Part shown: positions 8,841 to 17,076 of the stretch, one piece after another
How positions within the stretch are numbered: position 1 is the first letter of the stretch
Layout: each line of letters begins with the position of its first letter
Assembly (NCBI GenBank): GCA_964640955.1
Contig: CAZXJI010000003.1
Coordinates: 62,001-126,000 of the forward strand
Source of the DNA: CAXXOK01 sp964640955
GTDB lineage: Bacteria > Bacillota > Clostridia > Christensenellales > Aristaeellaceae
Length of the DNA stretch: 64,000 bases
Reading direction: 5' to 3'
The notes under the pieces: generated by a model
The model's input: only the letters and a program-made list of their open reading frames with translations
What the model was told of the DNA's origin: nothing
Databases searched by the model: none
Translations under genes and position numbers: made by a program

Positions 8841-9719
8841 TCAGCCTTTGATGGAGCCGATCAGGATGCCTTTACGGAAATACTTCTGCACCATCGGGTA
8901 CACGCAGACGATCGGCAGCATGGAAATGAAGATCGCCGCGGCTTTCAGGTTATGCTGGTTGAGCACCACGCCGTCGACGGTCACGTTTTTGAACGTCGTG
9001 CCCGAGGACGAATCCGTAATGACGACGTCCTTCAACACCTGCTGGATGGTTTTCAGGTTGGTGCTTTTGAAATAGATCTGGGGAATCAGGTACTGGTTCC
9101 AGATGTTGACCGCGTAAAATACCGCCAGCGTCGCCAGAATGGTGGAGGACAGGGGCAAAAACACCTTGAACAGGATGGTGAAGTCGTTGGCCCCGTCCAC
9201 GAAGGCGGCCTCCTCCAGTTCGTCCGGAATGCCGTCCAGGAACGCCTTGGCGATGATCAGGAACTGGGTGTTGATCGCTCCGGGAATGATCATGACCCAC
9301 ATGTTGTCCACAAACCCGAAGAGGTTGTAGATAATGTACTGGGGGATGATGCCCGCGTCGAACACCCAGGTGATGATAAACAGCGACATGATCCAGTAGC
9401 GGTGCACGAACCGCTTGCGGGATAAGACGAAAGCCGTCACGTAAGTTACGGCAATGCCCACCAGCGTGCCCAGGATGGTGTATACGAAAGAGTTCAACAG
9501 CCCCTGCCCCACGTTGAAGCGCGGGTTGGAGAGGATGTAGCCGTAGGCCTTCAGGTTGAACCCGATGGGCCAGAAGCTCATCTCCCCCAGCGCCAGGTAC
9601 GTGCCGTTGGTCGCGGACACGAAAAACACGTATAGAAACGGATAGACGCACAACAGCGCGATCAGCACCAGCCACGTGCCGTTGACGGCCCCGAAAAGAT
9701 CGAATCTGCGTTTGTTCAT
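8841..9719 (-). CDS. Carbohydrate ABC transporter permease, LplC/YtcP type
   Basis: Inner-membrane permease of 292 residues with six predicted helices. The EAA cytoplasmic loop is visible as ELEEAAFVDGANDFTILFKVFLPLS, which contacts the ATPase. The C-terminus PMVQKYFRKGILIGSIKG is characteristic of the LplC family. The gene starts 15 bases after the partner permease. No ATPase is encoded in the operon; importers of this class commonly use a shared MsmK-like ATPase encoded elsewhere. Confidence 0.93.
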   Translation of the reverse strand: MNKRRFDLFGAVNGTWLVLIALLCVYPFLYVFFVSATNGTYLALGEMSFWPIGFNLKAYGYILSNPRFNVGQGLLNSFVYTILGTLVGIAVTYVTAFVLSRKRFVHRYWIMSLFIITWVFDAGIIPQYIIYNLFGFVDNMWVMIIPGAINTQFLIIAKAFLDGIPDELEEAAFVDGANDFTILFKVFLPLSSTILATLAVFYAVNIWNQYLIPQIYFKSTNLKTIQQVLKDVVITDSSSGTTFKNVTVDGVVLNQHNLKAAAIFISMLPIVCVYPMVQKYFRKGILIGSIKG

Positions 9720-9734
9720 CGTCGCCCTCCTCCC

Positions 9735-10706
9735 TTAGAACAGCCGCGCGTCCACGATCTTGTCCGCAATCTTGTTCACGCCCGTGACCAGAATGAAGGC
9801 GATCACGGATTTAAGCATGTTGACGGCCGTGGCGTAGCTGTAGTCGGGGAAGCCGGTGGACTGGAAAACGATGCGGTATACGTAGGTCTGTATCACGTCG
9901 GCGGTGGAATACACGCTCTGGTTGTACATCAGCAGGATACGGTCCAGGTTGATCGTGAAAATGTTGCCCACGCTGATGATGAGCATAACGATCACCGTGG
10001 TGGAGATGCCGGGCAGGGTGATGTACCACATCTTCTTCCAGCGGTTGGCGCCGTCCACCTCCGCCGCCTCGTACAGGGCGGGATCGATGGCCGTGATGGC
10101 AGCGATGTAAATGATGGCCGAGTAACCGAAGGTCTGCCAGACCTCCAAAAGGATGTACAAAGGCCGGAACCACTCCGGCTTGGCCATAAAATTGATCGCC
10201 TTCCCGCCGGACGCGGTGATCAGGTTGTTCACCAGCCCGGAGCTGCGGGAAAGCAAGGTGTACAGAATGCTGACCATGACGGCCGCGGAAATGAAGTAGG
10301 GCAAAAAGCTGAAGGACTGCACCATGGAACGGACGTGCTTGTTGCGCACCTCGTTGAGAAACAGCGAAAACAGGATCGGGATGGGAAAGGCGACCGCGAT
10401 GGAAAGCACCGCCAGGATCAGGGTGTTTCGGACGATCACAAGAATGTAGGGGTCGCGGAAAATGCGGGCGAAGTTCGCCAGCCCCACCCAATCGCTGTGG
10501 AAAATTCCCTTTGCGGCGCTGAAATCCTGAAAGCTGATCCACATCGCCCCCACGGGGCCGATCTTGAAGAGCAGCAGAATCAGGAAGCCCGGAATCAGCA
10601 GCAGATAGAGGCGGAAGTTCTTGCGCACATCCCTGCGCATCCGCTGCCGAAGCGTGGCGGACCGGCGCGCCGGCACCGCCGCGGCAGGTTGCCTGGTCGT
10701 TTGCAT
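9735..10706 (-). CDS. Carbohydrate ABC transporter permease, LplB type
   Basis: Permease of 323 residues. After a basic N-terminal tail come six helices, beginning LYLLLIPGFLILLLFKIGPVGAMWISF. The EAA loop reads LYEAAEVDGANRWKKMWYITLPGI and the C-terminus ends in a conserved ...ADKIVDARLF. This is the LplB/YtfT-like partner of the following LplC-type gene. It lies downstream of the binding-protein gene, separated by a perfect 14-bp hairpin (10731-10763). Confidence 0.93.
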   Translation of the reverse strand: MQTTRQPAAAVPARRSATLRQRMRRDVRKNFRLYLLLIPGFLILLLFKIGPVGAMWISFQDFSAAKGIFHSDWVGLANFARIFRDPYILVIVRNTLILAVLSIAVAFPIPILFSLFLNEVRNKHVRSMVQSFSFLPYFISAAVMVSILYTLLSRSSGLVNNLITASGGKAINFMAKPEWFRPLYILLEVWQTFGYSAIIYIAAITAIDPALYEAAEVDGANRWKKMWYITLPGISTTVIVMLIISVGNIFTINLDRILLMYNQSVYSTADVIQTYVYRIVFQSTGFPDYSYATAVNMLKSVIAFILVTGVNKIADKIVDARLF

Positions 10707-10730
10707 GGGAACCCTCCTTTAGGTCGCGAT

Positions 10731-10763
10731 GCGTCCGGCGCCGCCATAAGCGGCGCCGGACGC
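10731..10763 (-). promoter_or_regulatory. Intercistronic hairpin after the LplA-type gene
   Basis: A perfect 14-bp inverted repeat (10731-10744 with 10750-10763, loop CATAA) between the binding-protein gene and the permeases. No T-run follows in the minus direction, so it is probably an mRNA-stability or expression-ratio element. Confidence 0.65.
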
Positions 10764-10844
10764 CCGGTGAAAGGGTGGGATCGGTTTATTTCCTGCCCGC
10801 GCGCGCCGGCAAGCGGGGCGCGCACGGGTGGAAATCGGTTGGGA

Positions 10845-12416
10845 TCAGCCGCCGTAGGTGGCCTGGTAGGCGGCCAGCTGGATCTCCTCGATGCGGGAGA
10901 GGCCCAGCGAGTTCATTTCGTCCTGGAAGGCGGCCCATTCGCTCTCGGTCAGCTCGCGGTCGCCGTCGATGAAGCTGACGACGCCGGCCATTTCCGCGTC
11001 GTACACGGAGGCGACCAGGTTGCTCAGCTCCTTGGACTGGTCTTCGGTAAACTTGAGGACGTAGGAGGTCATGAGGTTCTCAGGCACCAGCAGGCGGCCG
11101 GCGGCCTCGGCGATCAGCGGAGCGTTCCACTGGAAGAACGCCGCGTCGATAACGGGTTTGCACACCGTCAGGCGGTCGGAGAGGAAGCTCCAGCGCTTTT
11201 CGCCGGCGGGAGTGCTTTCCTCGGTGCTGTAGTCCACGATGAACTTCCTGCTGCCGTCGGCTTCGGTCTCGAAGCTTTCGCCTTCCACGCCGTAGTTGGC
11301 GAGGATCTGTCCTTCGTCGCTGTAGAAGTAATCGATGAAGGTCAGGATGGTCTTGATGGTGTCTTCGGAGCAGTTGGCGTTCACGGCCGTGCAGCACTCG
11401 TCGTTGTATTTGAGCGACGTGGTGACGGGCATGGTCTCGCCGCCTTCGCCCTTGAGGAAGTTGAGGACGCCCATCTGGTAGTCGGGATCGTTGTCCGGGC
11501 CGCCGTTGTCCATAAACCACTGGGCACGGTTGTAGTAATCGTAGAAGATGCTGCCGTTGCCGTTGAGCATGGTGGCTTCCCAGTCGGCCTCGCCCATGGT
11601 GCCCGCGACCCAGTCGGGGTTGATGAGGCCTTCGTCGTACCAGGTCTTCATGGTCTGGGCCATGGTGTAGGCGCCGTCGTTCATGATGTCGATGGAGCCG
11701 TCCTTGTAGTGGCCGCTCACGTAGATGCCGTTGGACTCGGTAGCGGAGATGTTGCTGGCGGCGCCGAACCAGGCGGCGAAGCGCACGACCGCGTCGCGGC
11801 CGCAGAGGGGATAGTAGTTCTTGTTATCCGCGCCGTAGTAGGCTTTGAGGGTGCGCAGCGCGTTGGTGAAGTCGTCCACCGTCACGATGCTGTCGGGATC
11901 GATGCCGGCCTTCTCGAAGTGGTCGGCGCGATAGCCGATGAAATCGGCGAAGATCGGCGTTTCCTTGCACAGGGCGTAGATCGCGCCGTCGGAGCTGGTC
12001 ACCAGGGACTTGTAGGCCGGGTTGGCGTCCAGGTAGGCCTGGATGTTCGGAGCGTACTTGGCGATGTAGGGAGCCAGGTCCGCGAACACGCCCTGCGGGC
12101 CGTACACGTTGGTCTGGGCCAGTTTGGTCATCACGGCGTCGGGCAAAGTGTTGCTGATGATGCGCTGGTCGACCTCGGCGTAGCAGTCGGAGAACTCCTC
12201 CGGGCCATACACGTAATCCACGTGGATGCCCGTGCGCTGTTCGGCGACGTCGTACCATTTGAGTTCTTTGATCCAGTCGATGTAGGTGGACCGCATGAAC
12301 ATGGAGTAGGTGCCGTTTTCGCCCTCCGCCGAAGCGGTGGAAACGAAGCCGATCGCCAGGCCGACGACGATGGTCAGCGTTAGCAGCAGGGAAAGCGTTT
12401 TTTTCAGGTGAGCCAT
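10845..12416 (-). CDS. Extracellular solute-binding protein, LplA type
   Basis: A 523-residue extracytoplasmic binding protein of the large oligosaccharide or lipoprotein-LplA class. Signal peptide: MAHLKKTLSLLLTLTIVVGLAIGF then cleavage near ASA-EG (about residue 30); no lipobox cysteine is seen. Family features include GTYSMFMRSTYIDWIKELKW near the mature start and the long C-terminal helical region. It follows the PdxA-family gene by only 43 bases, linking the importer to the catabolic enzymes upstream. The ligand is probably the glycoside or acid sugar degraded by that operon. Confidence 0.9.
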   Translation of the reverse strand: MAHLKKTLSLLLTLTIVVGLAIGFVSTASAEGENGTYSMFMRSTYIDWIKELKWYDVAEQRTGIHVDYVYGPEEFSDCYAEVDQRIISNTLPDAVMTKLAQTNVYGPQGVFADLAPYIAKYAPNIQAYLDANPAYKSLVTSSDGAIYALCKETPIFADFIGYRADHFEKAGIDPDSIVTVDDFTNALRTLKAYYGADNKNYYPLCGRDAVVRFAAWFGAASNISATESNGIYVSGHYKDGSIDIMNDGAYTMAQTMKTWYDEGLINPDWVAGTMGEADWEATMLNGNGSIFYDYYNRAQWFMDNGGPDNDPDYQMGVLNFLKGEGGETMPVTTSLKYNDECCTAVNANCSEDTIKTILTFIDYFYSDEGQILANYGVEGESFETEADGSRKFIVDYSTEESTPAGEKRWSFLSDRLTVCKPVIDAAFFQWNAPLIAEAAGRLLVPENLMTSYVLKFTEDQSKELSNLVASVYDAEMAGVVSFIDGDRELTESEWAAFQDEMNSLGLSRIEEIQLAAYQATYGG

Positions 12417-12459
12417 GATTTTTCCTCCTTACCTAATTGGGTTCTGTATCGATATGGGA

Positions 12460-13515
12460 TCATCCTTCGCCGGGAAGCGCCTGTCCCGCCATGCGGTTCC
12501 GGGCGAAGCCGATCGCATAATCCAGGGCGTTGATCAGGCTTGCTTCGCTTGCCGTGCCCAGGCCCGCCTGATCGAAGGCCGTGCCGTGGTCCACCGAGGT
12601 TCGGATAATCGGCAGTCCCAGTGTGATGTTCACGCCGCTGACCGTTTTCCAGCGCTTGGCCTGGGCGTCGTACTCGAAGCCCAGCACCTTCAGCGGGATG
12701 TGCCCCTGGTCGTGGTACATGGCGACCACCGCGTCGTACCAGCCGCCGCGCGCCTTGGAAAACACCGTGTCCGGCGGCACGGGGCCGAGGGCGTCGATGT
12801 CCTCCGCCCGGGCCTGGCGCACGGCGGGTTCGATCTCCTCGATCTCCTCCCGGCCGAACAGGCCGTGCTCCCCGGCGTGGGGATTGAGCCCCGCCACGCC
12901 GATCCGCGGCCGGGCGATGCCCATATCGCAGCAGGCGGCGTGCGCGATGCGGATCACCTCCAGCACGCGCGCCTTCTTGACCCTGTCGCAGGCTTCCCGG
13001 AGGCTTACGTGCGTGGATACGTGCACGACGCGGAGGTTTCCGTATGCCAGCATCATGGTATAGTCGGGCGTGTGGGTATACGCGGCGTACAGTTCGGTGT
13101 GCCCGGCAAAGTGGTGGCCCGCGGCGTTGAGCGCCTCCTTGTTGAGCGGGTTGGTAACGGTGGCGTCCACCTCCCCCGCCATGGCCAGCTCGATGGCCTT
13201 GACCACGTAGCGGAAAGCGGCCTCGCCCGCCTCCGGGGACACCGTGCCGATCGACAGCGGCGGCGCGGCCGCGCCCACCTCCAGCACGTCCACCGTGCCG
13301 GGTTCGAAGCGCGCCTGCGCAACGGCGGACACCGGGTTGATCGTCAGGGCGGGAATGCCGGGAACGGCTTTGGCGCTGTTCAGGATCCACGCGTCGCCGA
13401 TCACCAGCGGGCGGCAGCGCGCGTACACGTCCGGGTGGGCGAGCGCCTTCAGGGTAATCTCCGGGCCGATGCCCGCGGGGTCGCCCAGGGTAACGGCCAG
13501 AATCGGTCTTTCCAT
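12460..13515 (-). CDS. PdxA-family 4-phosphate dehydrogenase (PdxA2-like)
   Basis: A 351-residue NAD-dependent dehydrogenase/decarboxylase of the PdxA family. The start at 13515 (MERPILAVTLGDPAGIGPE) overlaps the stop of the preceding gene as TGATG; a longer in-frame opening upstream lies inside that gene. Metal-binding histidines are visible in GHHFAGHTELYA, YHDQGHIPLKV and GLNPHAGEHGLFG. Family knowledge: PdxA2 paralogues next to DUF1537 kinases oxidise and decarboxylate D-threonate or erythronate 4-phosphate to dihydroxyacetone phosphate rather than making vitamin B6. The neighbourhood here, with a DUF1537 kinase three genes upstream, supports that role. Confidence 0.87.
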   Translation of the reverse strand: MERPILAVTLGDPAGIGPEITLKALAHPDVYARCRPLVIGDAWILNSAKAVPGIPALTINPVSAVAQARFEPGTVDVLEVGAAAPPLSIGTVSPEAGEAAFRYVVKAIELAMAGEVDATVTNPLNKEALNAAGHHFAGHTELYAAYTHTPDYTMMLAYGNLRVVHVSTHVSLREACDRVKKARVLEVIRIAHAACCDMGIARPRIGVAGLNPHAGEHGLFGREEIEEIEPAVRQARAEDIDALGPVPPDTVFSKARGGWYDAVVAMYHDQGHIPLKVLGFEYDAQAKRWKTVSGVNITLGLPIIRTSVDHGTAFDQAGLGTASEASLINALDYAIGFARNRMAGQALPGEG

Positions 13516-14411
13516 CAGCACACGCCTTTCTCCGCGGCGTCCGCGAGCGCCGCGCGCAGCGCGGCCAGTCCCTCGTCGGAAAGCGACCCGAAGGGCCTGC
13601 GGCATTGGCCCACCGGGTAACCCAGCAGGTTCACGGCGGTCTTGACGACGGTGTTGGGGTTACCGTAGCGGAAGCAGGCGCGGAAGTCGGCAATCGCGTC
13701 CTGCCGGCGCTGCGCCTCGGCCAGGTCGCCCGCGAGGAAGGCCTCGTAGATCGCCATCATGTTTTTGGGAAACACGTTGGCGCAGCCCGCGATGCCGCCC
13801 GCACCGCCCGCCTTGAGGGTGGGCAGGATCAGCGAATCGTTGCCGGAGAGGATGCGGAAGTCTTTACGGAACCGGGTTTGCTCGATATAGGCGAGCAGGT
13901 TGTCGAAGTTTCCGCTGCTGTCCTTGGCGCCCACGACGTTGCGCAGTTTGGCAAGCCGGCCCACCGTCTCGGGCGCGAGGGCGTTGCCGGCGCGCGCCGG
14001 GATATTGTAGAGGATCATCGGCAGGTCGACCGCTTCCGCCACGTCGCGGTAATGCTCGTACAGGTCCTGCTGGGACGCGGCGGCGAACCACGGCGTGACG
14101 ATGGAGAGAAAGTCCGCGCCGATCGCTTTGGCCTTAAGGCTCAGTGCGACGGTCGCCCGGGTGCCTACGCACCCCGTGCCCGCGTAGACCGGCACGCGGC
14201 CGTTCACGTGTTCCACGGCGGCCTCGAGCACCGCCTCCTTTTCCCCGTCGGTCAGAATGTAGCCCTCGCCGTTGGTGCCGAAGCAGAAAATGCCGTGCAC
14301 CCCCGCGGCGATCAGGCGGTCGATCTGCTCGCGCAGCTGGGACAAATCGACGCTTTCGTCCGCGTTCATGGGCGTGAGGATGGGAACGATGATGCCCTTG
14401 ATGTCCTTCAT
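13515..14411 (-). CDS. DapA / N-acetylneuraminate-lyase family aldolase
   Basis: A 298-residue class I aldolase of the dihydrodipicolinate synthase superfamily, a TIM barrel. The start at 14411 (MKDIKGIIVPILTPMN) was chosen because upstream in-frame sequence overlaps the dehydrogenase gene. Visible motifs: GTNGEGYILT (substrate-binding loop), the YNIPAR tyrosine, and VGAKDSSGNF with the Schiff-base lysine. The family includes sialic-acid lyase, KDG aldolase and dihydrodipicolinate synthase; being in a catabolic operon argues against lysine synthesis. It probably cleaves or forms a 2-keto-3-deoxy acid. Substrate unassigned. Confidence 0.87.
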   Translation of the reverse strand: MKDIKGIIVPILTPMNADESVDLSQLREQIDRLIAAGVHGIFCFGTNGEGYILTDGEKEAVLEAAVEHVNGRVPVYAGTGCVGTRATVALSLKAKAIGADFLSIVTPWFAAASQQDLYEHYRDVAEAVDLPMILYNIPARAGNALAPETVGRLAKLRNVVGAKDSSGNFDNLLAYIEQTRFRKDFRILSGNDSLILPTLKAGGAGGIAGCANVFPKNMMAIYEAFLAGDLAEAQRRQDAIADFRACFRYGNPNTVVKTAVNLLGYPVGQCRRPFGSLSDEGLAALRAALADAAEKGVC

Positions 14412-14422
14412 GAACGGCCTCC

Positions 14423-15565
14423 TTACAGTACCGAAGCGTACAGGCGACGCGCATCCTGCGCGGTCACGGGGCGCGGGTTGTTGTTCAAAAGCCGGGTGAC
14501 CCCCATACCGGCTTCGACCAGCGAATCCAGATCGGCGGCCGTTACGCCGTAGGCGGCCAGCGACGTGGGGATGTTCAGCCGCGAAAGCATCCTTTGCATC
14601 CGGTCGAGCAGCTTCTCCGCCCTGGCGGCGGCGTCGAGCCCCGGCGAGGGTTCCACCGCGTCCATCACGGCCGCGAGGGCCGGGGCGCAGGCCGGGGCGT
14701 TGAAGCGCATGACCGGCATGAGCATGATGGCGTTGGAGACCCCGTGGGGGATGTGGTAGCGGCCGCCCAGCGGATAGCTCAGCGCGTGCACCGCCGTGGT
14801 GCCCGAGGCGGTGATCGCCACGCCGCCGTAGTACGCCGCCAGCAGCATGGCGTTCTTGGCCTCGTATGCGTCCGGGTCCAAGCAGGCCGCCTCCAGATGG
14901 GCGAAGATCAGCTTGAGTGCTTCCAGCGCGAACAGGTTGCTGAACGCGGTCGCCTTGTTGGAAGTATAACACTCAACGGCGTGGCACAGCGCGTCCGCGC
15001 CGGTGGAGGCCGCCACGTGCGCGGGAAGCTTGGCCGTCATCTCCCCGTCCAGGATCACCAGATCGGCGATCATTGCGGGGTTCACGATGCCCACCTTCAA
15101 TTGCTTCTCCGGCACGGTCACGATGCTGTTGGGCGTGGCCTCCGCGCCGGTGCCCGCGGTGGTGGGGATCATCACGGCGGGGACGGTCTTGCGGCCCAAA
15201 AGCGGATCGGCCAGCAGATCACGCACTCCGTAGGCGTCCGTGGCGGCGATGGAGGCGAGCTTGGCCACGTCCATCACGCTGCCGCCGCCGATGGCGACGA
15301 TCAGCTCCGCGCCGCTTTGGCGGAAGGCGTCCACCGTCTTTTGCGCGTCGTCGCAGACGGGCTCGGGTTTCAGGTCGGAAAGCACGGTAAGCTCCTTGCC
15401 CGCGTTCCGAAGCGCGGCGAGCATCTTTTGCGCGCCGGGCGTGCCCGCCACCGCCGCGTCGGTGAAGACGCAGACCCGGCGGTAGGGCGCGGCGAAGGCC
15501 GCGAGCCTTTCCTGGCCGTCATTCCCCCAATACGTTTGCGGGGGCATTCGCAGTGTGAAGCCCAT
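14423..15565 (-). CDS. Iron-containing alcohol dehydrogenase
   Basis: A 380-residue group III dehydrogenase. Start at 15565 (MGFTLRMPPQTYWG) after AAGGAAGG; it overlaps the 3' end of the kinase gene by 47 bases. NAD-binding GGGSVMDVAK and PTTAGTGAEATP are visible, and the metal ligands fall in ADALCHAVECY and HALSYPLGGRYHIPHG. It probably interconverts an aldehyde or hydroxy acid with an alcohol or keto acid in the acid-sugar pathway. Substrate cannot be read from the sequence. Confidence 0.9.
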   Translation of the reverse strand: MGFTLRMPPQTYWGNDGQERLAAFAAPYRRVCVFTDAAVAGTPGAQKMLAALRNAGKELTVLSDLKPEPVCDDAQKTVDAFRQSGAELIVAIGGGSVMDVAKLASIAATDAYGVRDLLADPLLGRKTVPAVMIPTTAGTGAEATPNSIVTVPEKQLKVGIVNPAMIADLVILDGEMTAKLPAHVAASTGADALCHAVECYTSNKATAFSNLFALEALKLIFAHLEAACLDPDAYEAKNAMLLAAYYGGVAITASGTTAVHALSYPLGGRYHIPHGVSNAIMLMPVMRFNAPACAPALAAVMDAVEPSPGLDAAARAEKLLDRMQRMLSRLNIPTSLAAYGVTAADLDSLVEAGMGVTRLLNNNPRPVTAQDARRLYASVL

Positions 15566-16826
15566 TTCCGTTCCTTCCTTTCGCCGCCTCCGCGATGCGC
15601 AGCAGCAGCCGTTCGTCCCCGAAGCCGCCCGACTTGGAGACCATCCGCACGGTGCGGCCGGCAAACGCCACCGAAAACATGACCACGCCGGGGTCGATCT
15701 CCCTTTCCACGGTGATGTCCGGGGAGGGCAATTGCCGCATGATGCCTGTGAGCGTGTCGCCCCCGATGATCATGGGCAGGAAGCGTTCCGACAGGTCGCC
15801 GTACAAAAGGCGTTTGAGAATCTCGCCCAGACGGTCGGCGGCGGCCCGGCTGACGGCCTGCTTGCCCGCCTCGTCCGCCTGGCGGAGCGTTTCGAGGGTC
15901 TCCTCGTCGATTCCCTCCGTTTCGAGGATCACGCCGGTTTCGCCGTCCAGCGCGGCCCGAACGGCGTCCGTCAGGCGCCGGCCTTCGGCGGTATCCAGGT
16001 AACCGGGGGTCGACTGCTGCGACCGCGTCAGCGTAATGCGCCGGAAGCCGGCGGCGGCGGCGGCCCGCAGCTGGCGTCGGGTGATGGGGTTGAGGCTGCC
16101 GCAGAGCACCAGCAGAGGTTTGCCCGGCAGCGGGCGGTCCACGTAGCGGCCGTTCATGCCCATCAGCGCCGGCAGCACCGAGGCGAACGCCGCGCAGCCC
16201 GCCAGCAGCGCAAGCTTGCCTTCGCGCTTGAGCGCCTCGCCGATCAGCAGAAAATCCTCGTTGCGCTCCGCGTCGAAGATGCCGATGGTCGGCGCGTCCG
16301 CGGCGGTATCGTACGTCTGCGCCCGGGGGTAAAACCGCAGCCGCACCTCCTGGCCCTTAAAAAGCTCCGCCACGTTGGACGTGCGCACGGGCTCGAAGGG
16401 GTCCTGGCCGAACGGGCTCAAATGGATGGGGACGCCCTCGTTATACTGCACGCCGCCCAGCGTGGGCCGGTGCATATCGGGGAACGCGGGCGCGAACGCC
16501 AGAAAAGAGCGGTCGCTCTCCAACAGCGCCGCCGTGAGCGTCGCGCCCACGTTGCCCCGGAGGCCGGAATCCGTCTTCAGGTAGATCACTTCTGTGTCCG
16601 CCGCCACGGCCAGCGCGACCAGGCGCCGTACGGCGGCGGCCGCGGCGGCGGCCGACAGGTGCCGCGTTTCCGCGTCCACCACAAGCACGTCCGCGTTGCC
16701 GCAGGTCAGGGCCGATTCGTCTACGGATTGACCCATCGCAATTTTGATGATGACGTCATAGGGGGCGAACTGGACGCCTACGTCCAGCGCGCCTGTGAAA
16801 TCATCCGCGATGATGACCAATCGCAT
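15519..16826 (-). CDS. Four-carbon acid sugar kinase family protein (DUF1537)
   Basis: A 435-residue kinase with the two-domain DUF1537 layout. The N-terminal domain opens with MRLVIIADDFTGALDVG, the acid-sugar-binding motif, and includes TDSGLRGNVGATL; the C-terminal nucleotide-binding domain has GSLNPITRRQL and FGDERLLLRIAEA. Characterised members (DtnK, OtnK) phosphorylate D-threonate, erythronate or 3-oxo-tetronates at position 4. With a PdxA-family enzyme in the same operon a D-threonate- or erythronate-like pathway is the best guess. It is the first gene of the operon, divergent from the PrpR-like regulator. Confidence 0.9.
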   Translation of the reverse strand: MRLVIIADDFTGALDVGVQFAPYDVIIKIAMGQSVDESALTCGNADVLVVDAETRHLSAAAAAAAVRRLVALAVAADTEVIYLKTDSGLRGNVGATLTAALLESDRSFLAFAPAFPDMHRPTLGGVQYNEGVPIHLSPFGQDPFEPVRTSNVAELFKGQEVRLRFYPRAQTYDTAADAPTIGIFDAERNEDFLLIGEALKREGKLALLAGCAAFASVLPALMGMNGRYVDRPLPGKPLLVLCGSLNPITRRQLRAAAAAGFRRITLTRSQQSTPGYLDTAEGRRLTDAVRAALDGETGVILETEGIDEETLETLRQADEAGKQAVSRAAADRLGEILKRLLYGDLSERFLPMIIGGDTLTGIMRQLPSPDITVEREIDPGVVMFSVAFAGRTVRMVSKSGGFGDERLLLRIAEAAKGRNGNGLHTANAPANVLGE

Positions 16827-16923
16827 AGGTCACACTCCAGACATACGTTCTTTTTTGAAACACTTTTACAGCGTATCGTGCTTCATGTCGGTCTATTGGC
16901 CTGCTCTACGTTTCAACACAGTT

Positions 16924-16953
16924 ATCATATCACCCGATACGGCCCGTTTTCAA
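16924..16953 (-). promoter_or_regulatory. Promoter of the acid-sugar operon
   Basis: On the minus strand: TTGAAA (16953-16948), 18-base spacer, TATGAT (16929-16924). It is about 98 bases upstream of the kinase start. I see no convincing GG-N10-GC sigma-54 promoter in this interval. Confidence 0.5.
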
Positions 16954-17006
16954 CCATTATTTAGGCCCCGTTTTGCGAAATATCGTTTAATTTTGAATCA
17001 ACTATA

Positions 17007-17035
17007 TTGCATTATTGATTTTCTTATGATATAAT
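17007..17035 (+). promoter_or_regulatory. Promoter of the PrpR-like regulator gene
   Basis: A consensus TATAAT at 17030-17035 with a weak -35 (TTGCAT, 17007-17012) 17 bases upstream, 42 bases before the ATG at 17077. Confidence 0.5.
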
Positions 17036-17076
17036 TTCATTATGAAACACTATCTTATGCGGAGAGGGACAGACAC

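Larger units (their letters stand above)
16856..17051. promoter_or_regulatory. Three TGAAAC-type half-sites in the divergent control region
   Basis: TGAAACACT occurs at 16856-16864 and again at 17043-17051, and the reverse complement GTTTCA at 16910-16915. The last two fall at the predicted transcription starts of the two divergent promoters. They are candidate binding sites for the PrpR-like regulator, but short enough that chance cannot be excluded. Confidence 0.35.

Noticed and set aside
10335..12383. A 682-codon open frame on the plus strand
   Set aside because: Antisense to the LplA- and LplB-type genes, V/G/H-rich shadow translation.
12460..13515. Calling the PdxA-family gene a pyridoxine biosynthesis enzyme
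   Set aside because: It sits in a catabolic operon with a DUF1537 kinase and an importer, the context of PdxA2-type acid-sugar enzymes.
16827..17076. Search for a sigma-54 (GG-N10-GC) promoter for the PrpR-like regulator
   Set aside because: No convincing match on either strand, while sigma-A-like boxes are present; consistent with the missing GAFTGA motif.
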